Source: Sphingomonadales bacterium
Lineage (GTDB): Bacteria; Pseudomonadota; Alphaproteobacteria; SMXS01
Length of the DNA stretch: 48,362 bases
NCBI GenBank assembly: GCA_022844405.1
Contig: JALHLV010000028.1
Coordinates: 1-48,362 of the forward strand
Direction of reading: 5' to 3'
A model generated the notes under the pieces. It did no database searches. It was given only the letters and a program-made list of their open reading frames with translations, and was not told where the DNA came from. The position numbers and the translations under genes are program-made. This document shows, in pieces, positions 33,903 through 41,999 of this stretch. How positions within the stretch are numbered: position 1 is the first letter of the stretch; each line of letters opens with the position of its first letter.

Positions 33903-34591
33903 GCGGCCAGCCGGTGCTATCGTCAGCAGTCCCTAAGCCTGCGCCAAACATGCGTGATAAGGCCGAACGGCCGGTCGTTTCGATTGTCGATGACGACCCG
34001 GCTGTGCGCGAGGCGCTCCATGAGCTTATGCAGTCTGCTGGATTGGAGGCTGCTCACTTCCCATCAACGAGAGACTTGCTTGATTCCGGAGTCCTTATGC
34101 GGCCCGGATGTCTTGTCCTCGATGTGCGGATGCCAGGAACAAGTGGGTTGGATCTGCAACATCACCTTGTGAGCAGCGGCAATCCAAAGCCGATCGTCTT
34201 TCTTACCGGCCATGGTGACATCCCGATGACCGTGCAGGCAATGAAGGCGGGAGCCGTCGACTTTCTCACCAAGCCGGTCCGTGACCAGACCCTGCTGGAC
34301 GCGGTGCTCGCGGGCATCGAGCGGGATATCGTGCAAAGAGCTGAGAACGCTCTGATGAACCGAAATATGGAACGCCTGGAGAGGCTCACTCCCCGAGAAC
34401 GTCAGGTCCTTCGCGAAGTTGCGCTCGGTCGACTCAACAAGCAGATCGCGTTCGACCTGGGCATCAGCGAGGTCACGGTGAAACTTCACCGCGGCAACGT
34501 CATGCGGAAGATGGAGGCGTTGTCCGTCGGGGAACTCATTCGCGGTTGGGAAGCACTGCCTGCTCATGTGCGTCAACCGCCCGCAACCTAG
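33899..34591 (+). CDS. FixJ-type response regulator (receiver + LuxR HTH), RR3
   Basis: 230 residues with an extra ~25-residue N-terminal lead. Receiver: 'SIVDDDPAVREALHELMQ', phospho-Asp75 in 'CLVLDVRMPGTSGLDLQ', 'FLTGHGDIPMTVQAMKAGAV', Lys in 'DFLTKPV'. Output HTH: 'LTPRERQVLREVALGRLNKQ', 'LGISEVTVKLHRGNVMRKM'. It is the paralogue of RR1 with the same HTH architecture but diverged. The gene after it is an NmrA-like oxidoreductase 110 bp downstream, a candidate target. Confidence 0.92.
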   Translation: MSGQPVLSSAVPKPAPNMRDKAERPVVSIVDDDPAVREALHELMQSAGLEAAHFPSTRDLLDSGVLMRPGCLVLDVRMPGTSGLDLQHHLVSSGNPKPIVFLTGHGDIPMTVQAMKAGAVDFLTKPVRDQTLLDAVLAGIERDIVQRAENALMNRNMERLERLTPRERQVLREVALGRLNKQIAFDLGISEVTVKLHRGNVMRKMEALSVGELIRGWEALPAHVRQPPAT

Positions 34592-34702
34592 TGGACTGAG
34601 CGCTTCTGTACTGCACTTTGGAATAGGATGACGAATACCTCCGCCCAATAGGATCGCCTCCACGCAAGACCCATTCTCCTTTGCATCAGCGAGGAGATGG
34701 AC

Positions 34703-35455
34703 ATGAAGATGGTGGTTATAGGCGGCAGCGGACTGATCGGCTCAAAGGTCGTCGCGCATCTTCGCGAGAAAGGCCACGACGTCGTTGCGGCCTCTCCGGC
34801 AAGCGGCGTCAACACCATCACAGGCGAAGGGCTCGTTGACGCGCTTTCAGGCGCCCAGGTCGTTGTCGACGTCGCCAACGCTCCCGTCTTTGAAGACCAG
34901 GCGGTGATGGACTTCTTCCAGACGGCCGGCCGTAACCTCATGGCGGCGGAGAAGGCGGCAGGGGTGAAACACCACCTCGCACTCTCGGTTGTAGGCGCCG
35001 AGCGACTGCGGGAAAGCGGCTACATGCGCGCGAAACTGGCGCAGGAGGCCCTGATCAGCGCGTCGGGCGTCCCGTACACAATCCTTCATTCGACCCAGTT
35101 CTTCGAGTTCCTCACATCCATCGCGCAGGCAGGAGCAGCAGGGCAGGAGATCCGAGTCTCACCGGCCATGATCCAGCCGATCGCAGCCAGTGATGCCGCG
35201 CGCGTCCTCGCAGAACTTGCGATGGAGCCGGCCCGCAATGCTGTCGTGGAGGTGGCCGGACCCGAGGTCGGCGCGTTGGACGAATTTGCGCGCAGACGGC
35301 TGGCGGCGGCCAAGGATAGGCGGGTTGTCACAGCAGACCCCCACGCGCGCTATTTCGGCGCCGAGCTGACTGACGCGTCGCTTACGCCGGGCGCCAACGC
35401 CGTGCTCGGCGCCACCCGCTTCGAGGACTGGCTTGGGCAGGCGTCCGCGCCATGA
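34703..35455 (+). CDS. NmrA-like NAD(P)-binding protein, paralogue 1
   Basis: 250 residues, atypical SDR of the NmrA/YwnB kind: 'VVIGGSGLIGSKVVAHLREK' nucleotide site, 'ASPASGVNTITGEGL', 'LALSVVGAERLRESGY', 'AKLAQEALISASGVPYTILH', 'FFEFL' and 'AGPEVGALDEFARR'. These motifs recur in three other genes here (37502, 40409, 41199). The Tyr in 'GYMRAKLAQE' with the downstream Lys could be catalytic; similar proteins act as NADPH sensors, quinone reductases or epimerase-like enzymes. GAGGAG lies 8 nt before ATG 34703, making it better than the ATG two codons earlier. Coupled by ATGA to the next gene. Confidence 0.85.
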   Translation: MKMVVIGGSGLIGSKVVAHLREKGHDVVAASPASGVNTITGEGLVDALSGAQVVVDVANAPVFEDQAVMDFFQTAGRNLMAAEKAAGVKHHLALSVVGAERLRESGYMRAKLAQEALISASGVPYTILHSTQFFEFLTSIAQAGAAGQEIRVSPAMIQPIAASDAARVLAELAMEPARNAVVEVAGPEVGALDEFARRRLAAAKDRRVVTADPHARYFGAELTDASLTPGANAVLGATRFEDWLGQASAP

Positions 35456-36435
35456 CCGCCCCGTTCCAGGTCTCAGAAACCACGCGCCGCGGCATTCTCG
35501 TCGGCGGCGTCGCTCTTACCGCAGTGGCTGCGTTGTGGGCGTCCACTCAAGAGGACCTGCGCAGCGCCGCCCCCCAGATCCCAGACCCAACCCAAGGAAA
35601 CAGCGCCATGAGCTCGATCACCACCCAGGACGGCACGCAGATCTTTTACAAGGACTGGGGCCCGAGGGACGCGCAACCCATCGTTTTCCATCATGGCTGG
35701 CCGCTAACCGGAGACGACTGGGACACGCAGATGCTCTTTTTCCTGGGGAAGGGCTATCGGGTGATCGCGCATGACAGGCGCGGGCACGGACGGTCCAGTC
35801 AGACCTCGACTGGCCACGACATGGATATCTACGCGGCCGATGTCGCCGCCGTCGTTTCGGCTCTCGATCTCAAGGGCGCCATTCACATCGGTCACTCCAC
35901 AGGCGGCGGCGAAGCGGCACGCTATGTGGCGCAGCACGGCAAGGCGCGCACCGCAAAACTCGTTCTTATTGGGGCGGTGCCGCCAGTCATGGCCAAAACG
36001 GCAACAAACCCGGATGGCATCCCTATCGATGTACTTGACGGCATCAGAGCGGGTCTGGCTGCCAATCGATCTGCTTTCTACTGGGACTTCATCGTGGCGT
36101 TCTATGGCTACAATCGTCCGGGGGTCACTGTGAACGAACAGGTGCGCCTCAACTGGTGGCGTCAGGCCATGATGGGCGCCGCTAACGCTCAATATGAATG
36201 CGTAAAGGCATTCTCCGAGACGGACTTCACCGAAGACCTCAAGCGGATCGATGCGCCAACATTGGTCCTGCATGGGGACGACGATCAGATAGTGCCGATC
36301 GCCCGCTCCGCGCTGCTCTCGGCAAAGCTTGTGAAGCATGGAACGCTCAAGGTCTATCCCGGCCTGCCGCACGGCATGTGCACCACACATGCGGATCGCA
36401 TCAACGCGGATCTGCTCGCTTTCATCAGGTCTTAG
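35452..36435 (+). CDS. Alpha/beta hydrolase, non-haem chloroperoxidase-like, with Tat-type leader
   Basis: 327 residues. The N-terminus has a twin-arginine-like leader ('TTRRGILVGGVALTAVAALW'). The catalytic domain matches cofactor-free haloperoxidase/esterase proteins: 'FHHGWPLTGDDWDTQM', 'AHDRRGHGRSSQ', nucleophile Ser in 'HIGHSTGGGEAARY', Asp in 'LVLHGDDDQIVPI', His in 'GLPHGMCTTHAD'. Likely exported esterase/perhydrolase; the haloperoxidase reaction is usually incidental in this family. The start overlaps the stop of NmrA-like paralogue 1. The next gene is a cupin. Confidence 0.88.
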   Translation: MTAPFQVSETTRRGILVGGVALTAVAALWASTQEDLRSAAPQIPDPTQGNSAMSSITTQDGTQIFYKDWGPRDAQPIVFHHGWPLTGDDWDTQMLFFLGKGYRVIAHDRRGHGRSSQTSTGHDMDIYAADVAAVVSALDLKGAIHIGHSTGGGEAARYVAQHGKARTAKLVLIGAVPPVMAKTATNPDGIPIDVLDGIRAGLAANRSAFYWDFIVAFYGYNRPGVTVNEQVRLNWWRQAMMGAANAQYECVKAFSETDFTEDLKRIDAPTLVLHGDDDQIVPIARSALLSAKLVKHGTLKVYPGLPHGMCTTHADRINADLLAFIRS

Positions 36436-36472
36436 GCCAAGCTCATCCCATCCGATTGCAGGAGAATTCTGC

Positions 36473-36889
36473 ATGTTTGCCAAACTCATTCTCGCGGCGG
36501 CGCTTGCAACGACAGGCGCTTGCACGACGACCGCCGGGGTGCCTTCCAAAGAGAGGGCAAAAGTGACGTTGGTCTACGACCAAATACTACCCAACGTACC
36601 GGGGAAAAGCCTGCGCGGCGTTCTGGTTGAGTACGCGCCTGGAACGACGTCTCCCGGGCACACACATCCCCGGTCCGCATTTATCTACGCGACGGTTCTA
36701 GAAGGTGCGGTACGGAGCCAGGTCAACGACGGGCCGGTGACGGTCTATCGCGCCGGCGAAAGCTTCTCGGAGTTTCCGGGCGATCGGCACAGCCTCAGCG
36801 CCAACGCAAGCAGTACAGAGCGCGCCCGCTTGCTGGCCGTGTTCGTTGTGGACACGAACGAGACAACACTCGCAACCGACATCGAATAA
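36473..36889 (+). CDS. Cupin-domain protein, probably exported
   Basis: 138 residues. An N-terminal leader ('FAKLILAAALATTGACTT') ends in a lipobox-like Thr-Gly-Ala-Cys, so the product may be a periplasmic lipoprotein. The cupin_2 barrel shows 'EYAPGTTSPGHTHPRSAFIY' (metal-binding His-x-His) and 'GESFSEFPGDRHSLSANAS' (second-motif His). Small cupins of this type bind a metal and may act on or sequester small molecules. AGGAG lies 8 nt before the ATG. It follows the hydrolase by 37 bp. Confidence 0.82.
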   Translation: MFAKLILAAALATTGACTTTAGVPSKERAKVTLVYDQILPNVPGKSLRGVLVEYAPGTTSPGHTHPRSAFIYATVLEGAVRSQVNDGPVTVYRAGESFSEFPGDRHSLSANASSTERARLLAVFVVDTNETTLATDIE

Positions 36890-36911
36890 ATCATCTGAAG
36901 GACACAAACTG

Positions 36912-37421
36912 ATGAACACCACCAACAAGGCGCCACCATCGGCCGTGAACCGCGCCAACTACGCCGAGCAATCGCCCGAGCTCCTGAGCAAATTCGTTCT
37001 CGTGCTCGGCGCGATCCGGAACAGCGCCATCGAGGAATCGATCCGCGACCTCGTCGCTATTCGCACCTCGCAGATGAACGGCTGCACCTTCTGCCTCGAC
37101 ATGCATGTGAAGCAGGCCAAGATCCATGGTGAGCGCGAGCTACGGCTCTACCATCTCGCGGCCTGGCGGGATTCGACGCTCTTCGCACCGCGTGAGCGCG
37201 CCGCCCTGGCGTGGACCGAAATCCTGACCAAGTTGCCGGAGCAGGGCGTGCCCGATGACATCTATGATCGCGTGCGCTCCCAGCTCTCCGAGAAAGAAAT
37301 CTCGGACCTGTCATTCCTCGTCGTCGTCATGAACTCCTGGAACCGCTTGAATGTCGGCTTCAGAACCATCCCGGGATCGGCCGACGCTATGTATGGCCTT
37401 GAGAAAGCGTCGCTGAGCTAG
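36912..37421 (+). CDS. Carboxymuconolactone decarboxylase / AhpD-like alkylhydroperoxidase
   Basis: 169 residues. The AhpD core motif is complete: Cys58 and Cys61 with His65 in 'MNGCTFCLDMHVKQA', preceded by 'RDLVAIRTSQ', followed by 'LAAWRDSTLFAPRERAALAW'. Members with CxxC...H have thiol-dependent peroxidase activity; the older name decarboxylase comes from a related family. AAGGA precedes the ATG. In the same direction and 22 bp after the cupin gene. Fits the oxidant/electrophile theme of the region. Confidence 0.9.
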   Translation: MNTTNKAPPSAVNRANYAEQSPELLSKFVLVLGAIRNSAIEESIRDLVAIRTSQMNGCTFCLDMHVKQAKIHGERELRLYHLAAWRDSTLFAPRERAALAWTEILTKLPEQGVPDDIYDRVRSQLSEKEISDLSFLVVVMNSWNRLNVGFRTIPGSADAMYGLEKASLS

Positions 37422-37437
37422 CGGCGTTTGAAGGCGC

Positions 37438-37481
37438 CCCGCAGTTGCAAATCATCGACGACAGATGATTGCAATTGCGGG
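37438..37481 (+). terminator. Long hairpin between the AhpD-like gene and NmrA paralogue 2
   Basis: CCCGCAGTTGCAAATCATC (37438-37456) pairs with GATGATTGCAATTGCGGG (37464-37481), 18 bp with one bulge and one mismatch, loop GACGACA. There is no T-run. It ends just before the ribosome binding site of the next gene, so it may act as a terminator, an mRNA-stability element or an attenuator. Confidence 0.5.
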
Positions 37482-37501
37482 CCCGCCGACAGGAGATTTG
37501 C

Positions 37502-38254
37502 ATGCGCATCGTCGTCGCGGGCGGCACAGGTCTGATCGGCGAACGCGTCGTGCGACTGCTGCAAGAACAATCTCATGACGTAGTCGTGGTTTCGCGCTCC
37601 ACCGGCGTTGACCTGGAGACCGGCAAGGGGTTGGCCGAAGCGCTTGTAGGGGCGGAGGTTGTTGTCGATGTCGCCGATACGCCGGATCTCGAGGGGCAAG
37701 CCCCTTTGAGGTTCTTCGACCGCTCGTCAAAGAACCTGGCCGCCGCAGAACTGCACGCGGGCGTTCAGCACCATGTAGGTCTTTCGATCGTCGGCGTCGA
37801 TCGTCTGGAAAGCAACTACTTCTGGGCGAAGACGGCGCAGGAGGCGATCTTCCGAAATGCCTCCGTCCATCACACGATTGTTCGCTCGACGCAGTTCTTC
37901 GAACTCGTCAATCGCGTCCTGCATGCTACCGCCGGCTTGGACACTGTCCGTCTGCCGCCAGCGCTGGTGCAGCCGATCGCGTCGGATGATGTCGCCGAAG
38001 CCCTGTCGCAACTCGCCGTGTTGCCGGCGCTCAACGCGACGATCGAGCTGGCAGGCCCCGAGAAGATCCCCCTCAGCGAGTTGGCGCGGCTGATGTTGAG
38101 CGCACGGGAAGATCCGCGCCCCGTGATTTCAGACGTGAGTGCAACCTTCTTCGGCGCCGAGCTTGGCTATCAATCGCTTGTGCCCGGGCCGGGCGCGCGC
38201 ATTGCGCAGACGACGTTCGCGGATTGGCTGAGGCAACAGATCCGCGCGGACTAG
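37502..38254 (+). CDS. NmrA-like NAD(P)-binding protein, paralogue 2
   Basis: 250 residues. 'IVVAGGTGLIGERVVRLLQE', 'VVVSRSTGVDLETGKGLAEA', 'VVVDVADTPDLEGQAPLRFF', 'VGLSIVGVDRLESNYFWAKT', 'FFELV' and 'AGPEKIPLSELARL' align with the other three copies. The signature Tyr/Lys pair is 'NYFWAKTAQE'. The substrate is unknown. GGAG lies 9 nt before the ATG at 37502, which is preferred over the longer frame. It follows the hairpin and precedes an exported hydrolase. Confidence 0.84.
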   Translation: MRIVVAGGTGLIGERVVRLLQEQSHDVVVVSRSTGVDLETGKGLAEALVGAEVVVDVADTPDLEGQAPLRFFDRSSKNLAAAELHAGVQHHVGLSIVGVDRLESNYFWAKTAQEAIFRNASVHHTIVRSTQFFELVNRVLHATAGLDTVRLPPALVQPIASDDVAEALSQLAVLPALNATIELAGPEKIPLSELARLMLSAREDPRPVISDVSATFFGAELGYQSLVPGPGARIAQTTFADWLRQQIRAD

Positions 38255-38363
38255 CCGTCGATCCCGTGTCTGCGGCGACCTATACGTTGGCAGAGTAGCG
38301 AGCCGGATTGGAGCCAACCATCTCCCCAGCATTGGCCGCGCTCGGCGGTGATGGAGAGAAGAG

Positions 38364-39164
38364 ATGTCCAAGATTATTGCAGCAGTTTCGGTGGCTGCCG
38401 CGCTTGCCTTGCAAGGCGGCGCAGACGCCCAAACGAAGGCGCCCGAACCAAAGCCTACCATCGTTCTTGTCCACGGGGCATTTGCCGAGTCCTCAAGCTG
38501 GGACGGCGTCATTCGCAAGCTGAACAAGGACGGCTACCACGTCATCGCCGCAGCCAATCCGCTTCGCAGCCTGGCCGGAGATGCAGTCGCCATCTCGCTG
38601 GTTGTGCGGTCCGTGTCTGGTCCCGTCGTGCTCGTGGGTCACTCATACGGCGGGCCAGTCATTACGGAAGCTGCAAACGGCAGCACCAATGTCACGGCGC
38701 TGGTTTACGTCGCAGGCTTCGCGCCGGAACGCGGCGAATCGAGCCTCAGCCTTTCCGGGAAATTCCCGGGCAGCACGCTTGGTGCGGCGCTCTATCAGGT
38801 GAAGAGTTCCGACGGCGATGTGGATCTGTTCATTCAACCGGACAAATTTCACGCGCAGTTTGCCGCTGATGTACCCCTGGAGCAGGCTCAGCTCATGGCG
38901 GCGACCCAAAGGCCTGTTACCCAGGCTGCGCTGAGCGAGGCGTCGGGCGCGCCGGCATGGAAAACCTTGCCGACCTACATGATCTACGGGTCGGCCGATC
39001 GCAATATTCCCGCCGAGGTCCTGAAGTTCATGGCGGAACGTGCGAACGCCCGGAAGACGGTTGTTGTCGAAGGAGCGTCTCATGCGGTGATGGTGTCGCA
39101 TCCCGACCAGGTCGCCGCACTGATCGAGGAAGCCGCAAAGCCGCAGTCCTGGGTCAAACGATAA
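38364..39164 (+). CDS. Exported alpha/beta hydrolase
   Basis: 266 residues. A Sec-type signal peptide ('IIAAVSVAAALALQGGADAQ', Ala-x-Ala cleavage) is followed by 'TIVLVHGAFAESSSWDGVIR', nucleophile elbow 'LVGHSYGGPVITEAA', Asp in 'MIYGSADRNIPAE' and His in 'VEGASHAVMVSHPDQV'. It resembles the family sometimes annotated as carboxylesterase/methylesterase. The 38255-38363 gap separates it from the NmrA-like gene. A hairpin at 39184-39214 ends the unit. Confidence 0.88.
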   Translation: MSKIIAAVSVAAALALQGGADAQTKAPEPKPTIVLVHGAFAESSSWDGVIRKLNKDGYHVIAAANPLRSLAGDAVAISLVVRSVSGPVVLVGHSYGGPVITEAANGSTNVTALVYVAGFAPERGESSLSLSGKFPGSTLGAALYQVKSSDGDVDLFIQPDKFHAQFAADVPLEQAQLMAATQRPVTQAALSEASGAPAWKTLPTYMIYGSADRNIPAEVLKFMAERANARKTVVVEGASHAVMVSHPDQVAALIEEAAKPQSWVKR

Positions 39165-39183
39165 GCTGTCTACTCTGATGCTC

Positions 39184-39214
39184 TGACCTGCTTCGTCTAT
39201 GGCGAGGCAGGTCA
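39184..39214 (+). terminator. Terminator-like hairpin after the exported hydrolase
   Basis: TGACCTGCTTCG pairs with CGAGGCAGGTCA (12 bp with one G-T), loop TCTATGG. It is 20 bp past the hydrolase stop. No clear T-run follows. Confidence 0.55.
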
Positions 39215-39323
39215 GGTGCGTTATGAGCATAGTGCAGCTGGTTCAGTTGCGGGAAACCACAGCCAGTGCTGCCGCACGCCCATCGTCACGGCACGCCCAA
39301 CCTTGATACCCGACGGATGTGGC

Positions 39324-40136
39324 TTACGGGGCGCTGGCGCCCGCGCGGACTTCCGGATTGAGGACCGAAGACAGCGCTGCTGACAGCACCGTTGCAGCGG
39401 GGAGTCGCATGGTGACTGTCGTCCCGGCGCCTGGTGCGCTTGCGATCATCAGGCTTCCGCCGGCTTGCTCCGCAAAACGCTTGACCATTGGCAGCCCGAC
39501 GCCGCCGACGCCATTGGCCTTTGTGGTAAAGTAGGGATCGAAGACACGGTCGATCAGCTCTGGCGACATGCCCACCCCGGTGTCAGTCACCCGGATTTCG
39601 ACGTCCGACCCAGATGATCGGTCGTAGGTCTCGCCCGCGAAGATCGAGACAATGCCACCTCTCGGCATTGCCTCGCGCGCGTTGAACACGAGGTTGAGAA
39701 TCGCATTCTGCAATTCAAGGCGGTTCGCCGTCACAGCCAACCCGTCCGAGTCGGTCCGGATATGAAGCCGTATATTGGAATTCAGCATGGGCAGGATGAG
39801 GTTACCGACCTCTGCAAGACAGGCGGTCATGTTCACGTGCTCCAGAAGCGGCGAGCCGCTACGGGCAGACTCTATCGTCTGGCGCACAATTGCCCCCGCA
39901 CGTTCCAGCGCGGCTGTTGCGCCGGCGACAAGCGGGGCAAGTTCTTCTGGCGTCGCCATGTCTGACTTGCGCCGGATAAGGCTCACCGCGGAGTATGCGA
40001 CCTGAATGAGGTTGCCGAGATCATGGACGATGCCCACGCCATGGGCGTCGTCCTGGAATGAGTCTCTCAGCATCCCCATCCGTGGGCCGGCGACGAATAT
40101 CGCCGTGCGACCTGGCGGCTTCAGTGTGTGCGTCAT
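39324..40136 (-). CDS. Sensor-less soluble histidine kinase
   Basis: 270 residues: only a dimerisation/phosphoacceptor domain and an ATPase domain. The His is in 'GIVHDLGNLIQVAYSAVSLI' and the ATPase shows 'QNAILNLVFNAREAM' (N box), 'DTGVGMSPELIDRVFDPYFT', 'GVGGVGLPMVKRFAEQAGGS' (G2 box). No transmembrane, PAS or GAF part is present; the first 30 residues are unremarkable. Such HDLGN kinases often work with separate sensors or receiver proteins; the response regulator operon 5 kb away is a candidate partner. Opposite strand to its neighbours. Confidence 0.86.
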   Translation of the reverse strand: MTHTLKPPGRTAIFVAGPRMGMLRDSFQDDAHGVGIVHDLGNLIQVAYSAVSLIRRKSDMATPEELAPLVAGATAALERAGAIVRQTIESARSGSPLLEHVNMTACLAEVGNLILPMLNSNIRLHIRTDSDGLAVTANRLELQNAILNLVFNAREAMPRGGIVSIFAGETYDRSSGSDVEIRVTDTGVGMSPELIDRVFDPYFTTKANGVGGVGLPMVKRFAEQAGGSLMIASAPGAGTTVTMRLPAATVLSAALSSVLNPEVRAGASAP

Positions 40137-40408
40137 GCGTTTCTCCCGACTGTTTGGCCGGCACGTACCGGCATCAGCGATGACGAGACGCTATGCCAGA
40201 GGCGCACACGGGATCGACGGGATGGAAGGCGGGGTCGTCACATACCTTGGTATGGTTCACGCACCGGTGGTTCAGAAAATTCGGGCGATTGGGCGAATAC
40301 CTATACCGCTGGATAGGTCGGCCTCTTCCTTCATCCAGTCCCTCGCGCGCCATCGACGGCATAACTTGTCCAGTATGACCGAGATGGTCGTTGATCGAGG
40401 CAACGCAG

Positions 40409-41197
40409 ATGAAGATCGTGGTGATCGGCGGCAGTGGTCGCATCGGTGAGAAGCTGGTCTACAATCTGCGGCAGGATGATTTCCGCGTTCTGGAAGCCTC
40501 GCCATCCTTCGGCGTCAACACAGTGACGGGCGAGGGTCTTGAGGCAGCGCTGACCGGCGCGAATGTCGTCGTGGATGTCTCAAACTCGCCGTCCCTCGAA
40601 GGGGACGCGCCCCTCCGGTTCTTCGAGACTTCCGGACGCAATCTTCTCGCTGCGGGCAGGGCAGCTGGTGTCGGCCATCACGTCGCTCTCTCTGTCGTCG
40701 GCACAGACCGCATGACGGCGAGCTCATATTTCCGTGCGAAGAAAATCCAGGAAGATCTGATCAAGGCCTCGACCCTTCCATATACCATCCTGCGGTCGAC
40801 GCCGTTCTTCGAAGTGATCAGCGCAGTCGCGCAGGAAGGCACGAGCAGTGACGTTGTCATTTCGCCGGCCTGGGTTAGGCCGATCGCGGCTGAGGATCTG
40901 GCGCAGGCGCTCGCAGACACCGCCACGGGTGATCCCCTTAATCGAACAATCGAAGTGGCCGGGCCCGAAAGGTTTCGTTTCGACTATCTCGCGACGGAAG
41001 TGCTGACGGCCTACGAGGATCCGCGCCGCATTATCTCCGACCCGCACGCCCTCTACTTTGGCGCAGAGCTGGACGATCAGTCGCTCGAGCCAGGACCGGC
41101 TGCGCTCATTGCAACCCTGCGGTTCGAGGACTGGCTGCGCGACACCCTGCAACCCGAGGCCGTCGCGCCGCGCGCACACAAGCAGCGGAGAGCCTGA
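40409..41197 (+). CDS. NmrA-like NAD(P)-binding protein, paralogue 3
   Basis: 262 residues. 'IVVIGGSGRIGEKLVYNLRQ', 'ASPSFGVNTVTGEGLEAALT', 'VVVDVSNSPSLEGDAPLRFF', 'VALSVVGTDRMTASSYFRAK', 'PYTILRSTPFFEVI' and 'AGPERFRFDYLATE' mark the family. GAGG lies 7-8 nt before ATG 40409; the frame opens six codons earlier. An upstream stretch with CCTATACC and GGATAGG (near 40300) resembles a regulatory dyad. One base separates the stop from paralogue 4, which suggests one transcript and perhaps a heterodimer. Confidence 0.86.
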   Translation: MKIVVIGGSGRIGEKLVYNLRQDDFRVLEASPSFGVNTVTGEGLEAALTGANVVVDVSNSPSLEGDAPLRFFETSGRNLLAAGRAAGVGHHVALSVVGTDRMTASSYFRAKKIQEDLIKASTLPYTILRSTPFFEVISAVAQEGTSSDVVISPAWVRPIAAEDLAQALADTATGDPLNRTIEVAGPERFRFDYLATEVLTAYEDPRRIISDPHALYFGAELDDQSLEPGPAALIATLRFEDWLRDTLQPEAVAPRAHKQRRA

Positions 41198-41198
41198 G

Positions 41199-41972
41199 AT
41201 GAAGATCGTTGTTCTGGGTGGCGCCGGCATGGTCGGCAAGCGGGTTGTGGAGCGGCTATCGGTTGGCGAACATGAGATTGTCGCCGCTTCGCGCAGGACA
41301 GGCGTTGATGTCCTCACTACCGAAGGACTGGCAGCCGCTGTCAAAGGCGCGGATGTCGTGATCGACGTCGTCAATTCCCCGTCGTTTGAAGGCGACGTTG
41401 CGATCCCGTTCTTCGAGACCTCCACACGAAACATCCTGTCGGCGGCCGCCAACGCCGGCGTGCGACGCCACATCGTCTTGTCCATCGTTGGCGCCGAGCG
41501 TCTCAGCGCCAACGGCTACTTCCGCGCAAAGCTGGCGCAGGAGCGTCTCGTTGAGGGAGGCGGGCTCCCATACACAATCCTTCGCGCGACACAGTTCTTC
41601 GAATTCCTTGATCGCATCATCCGGGCAGGGACCGCAGGGGATGAAGTCCATATAGCTCCGGCCCGTGTCCATCCGATTGCTGCGGGAGACGCCGCTTCAG
41701 CGCTGGCTGACATTGCCATGGCCCGTCAGGTTGACGGGACGATCGAGATCGCGGGGCCGGATTCCTTCAAACTCGATCAGCTCGTACGCATTTTCATGTC
41801 GGCGATGAACGACAGGCGCCAGGTGATCACGGATCCCGATGCGCTCTATTTCGGCACCAGGCTGACCGACGAAACGCTCATGGCCGGAGGAAATCCCCGG
41901 TTTGGTCACACCGACTTCGACAGCTGGTTCAGGCGCCTGAAAATCACAGCGCCAGCCGGCGCTGCCCACTGA
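41199..41972 (+). CDS. NmrA-like NAD(P)-binding protein, paralogue 4
   Basis: 257 residues. 'IVVLGGAGMVGKRVVERLSV', 'ASRRTGVDVLTTEGLAAAVK', 'VVIDVVNSPSFEGDVAIPFF', 'IVLSIVGAERLSANGYFRAK', 'PYTILRATQFFEFLDRIIRA' and 'AGPDSFKLDQLVRI'. Closest in feel to paralogue 1. It lies 1 bp after paralogue 3 and 27 bp before a beta-class GST gene; the row 3-4-GST-hydrolase is one likely operon. Substrate unknown. Confidence 0.86.
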   Translation: MKIVVLGGAGMVGKRVVERLSVGEHEIVAASRRTGVDVLTTEGLAAAVKGADVVIDVVNSPSFEGDVAIPFFETSTRNILSAAANAGVRRHIVLSIVGAERLSANGYFRAKLAQERLVEGGGLPYTILRATQFFEFLDRIIRAGTAGDEVHIAPARVHPIAAGDAASALADIAMARQVDGTIEIAGPDSFKLDQLVRIFMSAMNDRRQVITDPDALYFGTRLTDETLMAGGNPRFGHTDFDSWFRRLKITAPAGAAH

Positions 41973-41999
41973 CGTTTGTCCACTCACAGGAGACTTCCG

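Noticed and set aside
34596-40320. Shared 'GAATACCT...ATAGG' stretch before NmrA-like paralogues 1 and 3 (near 34634 and 40298)
   Set aside because: The match is short and gapped, and paralogues 2 and 4 lack it; could be chance.
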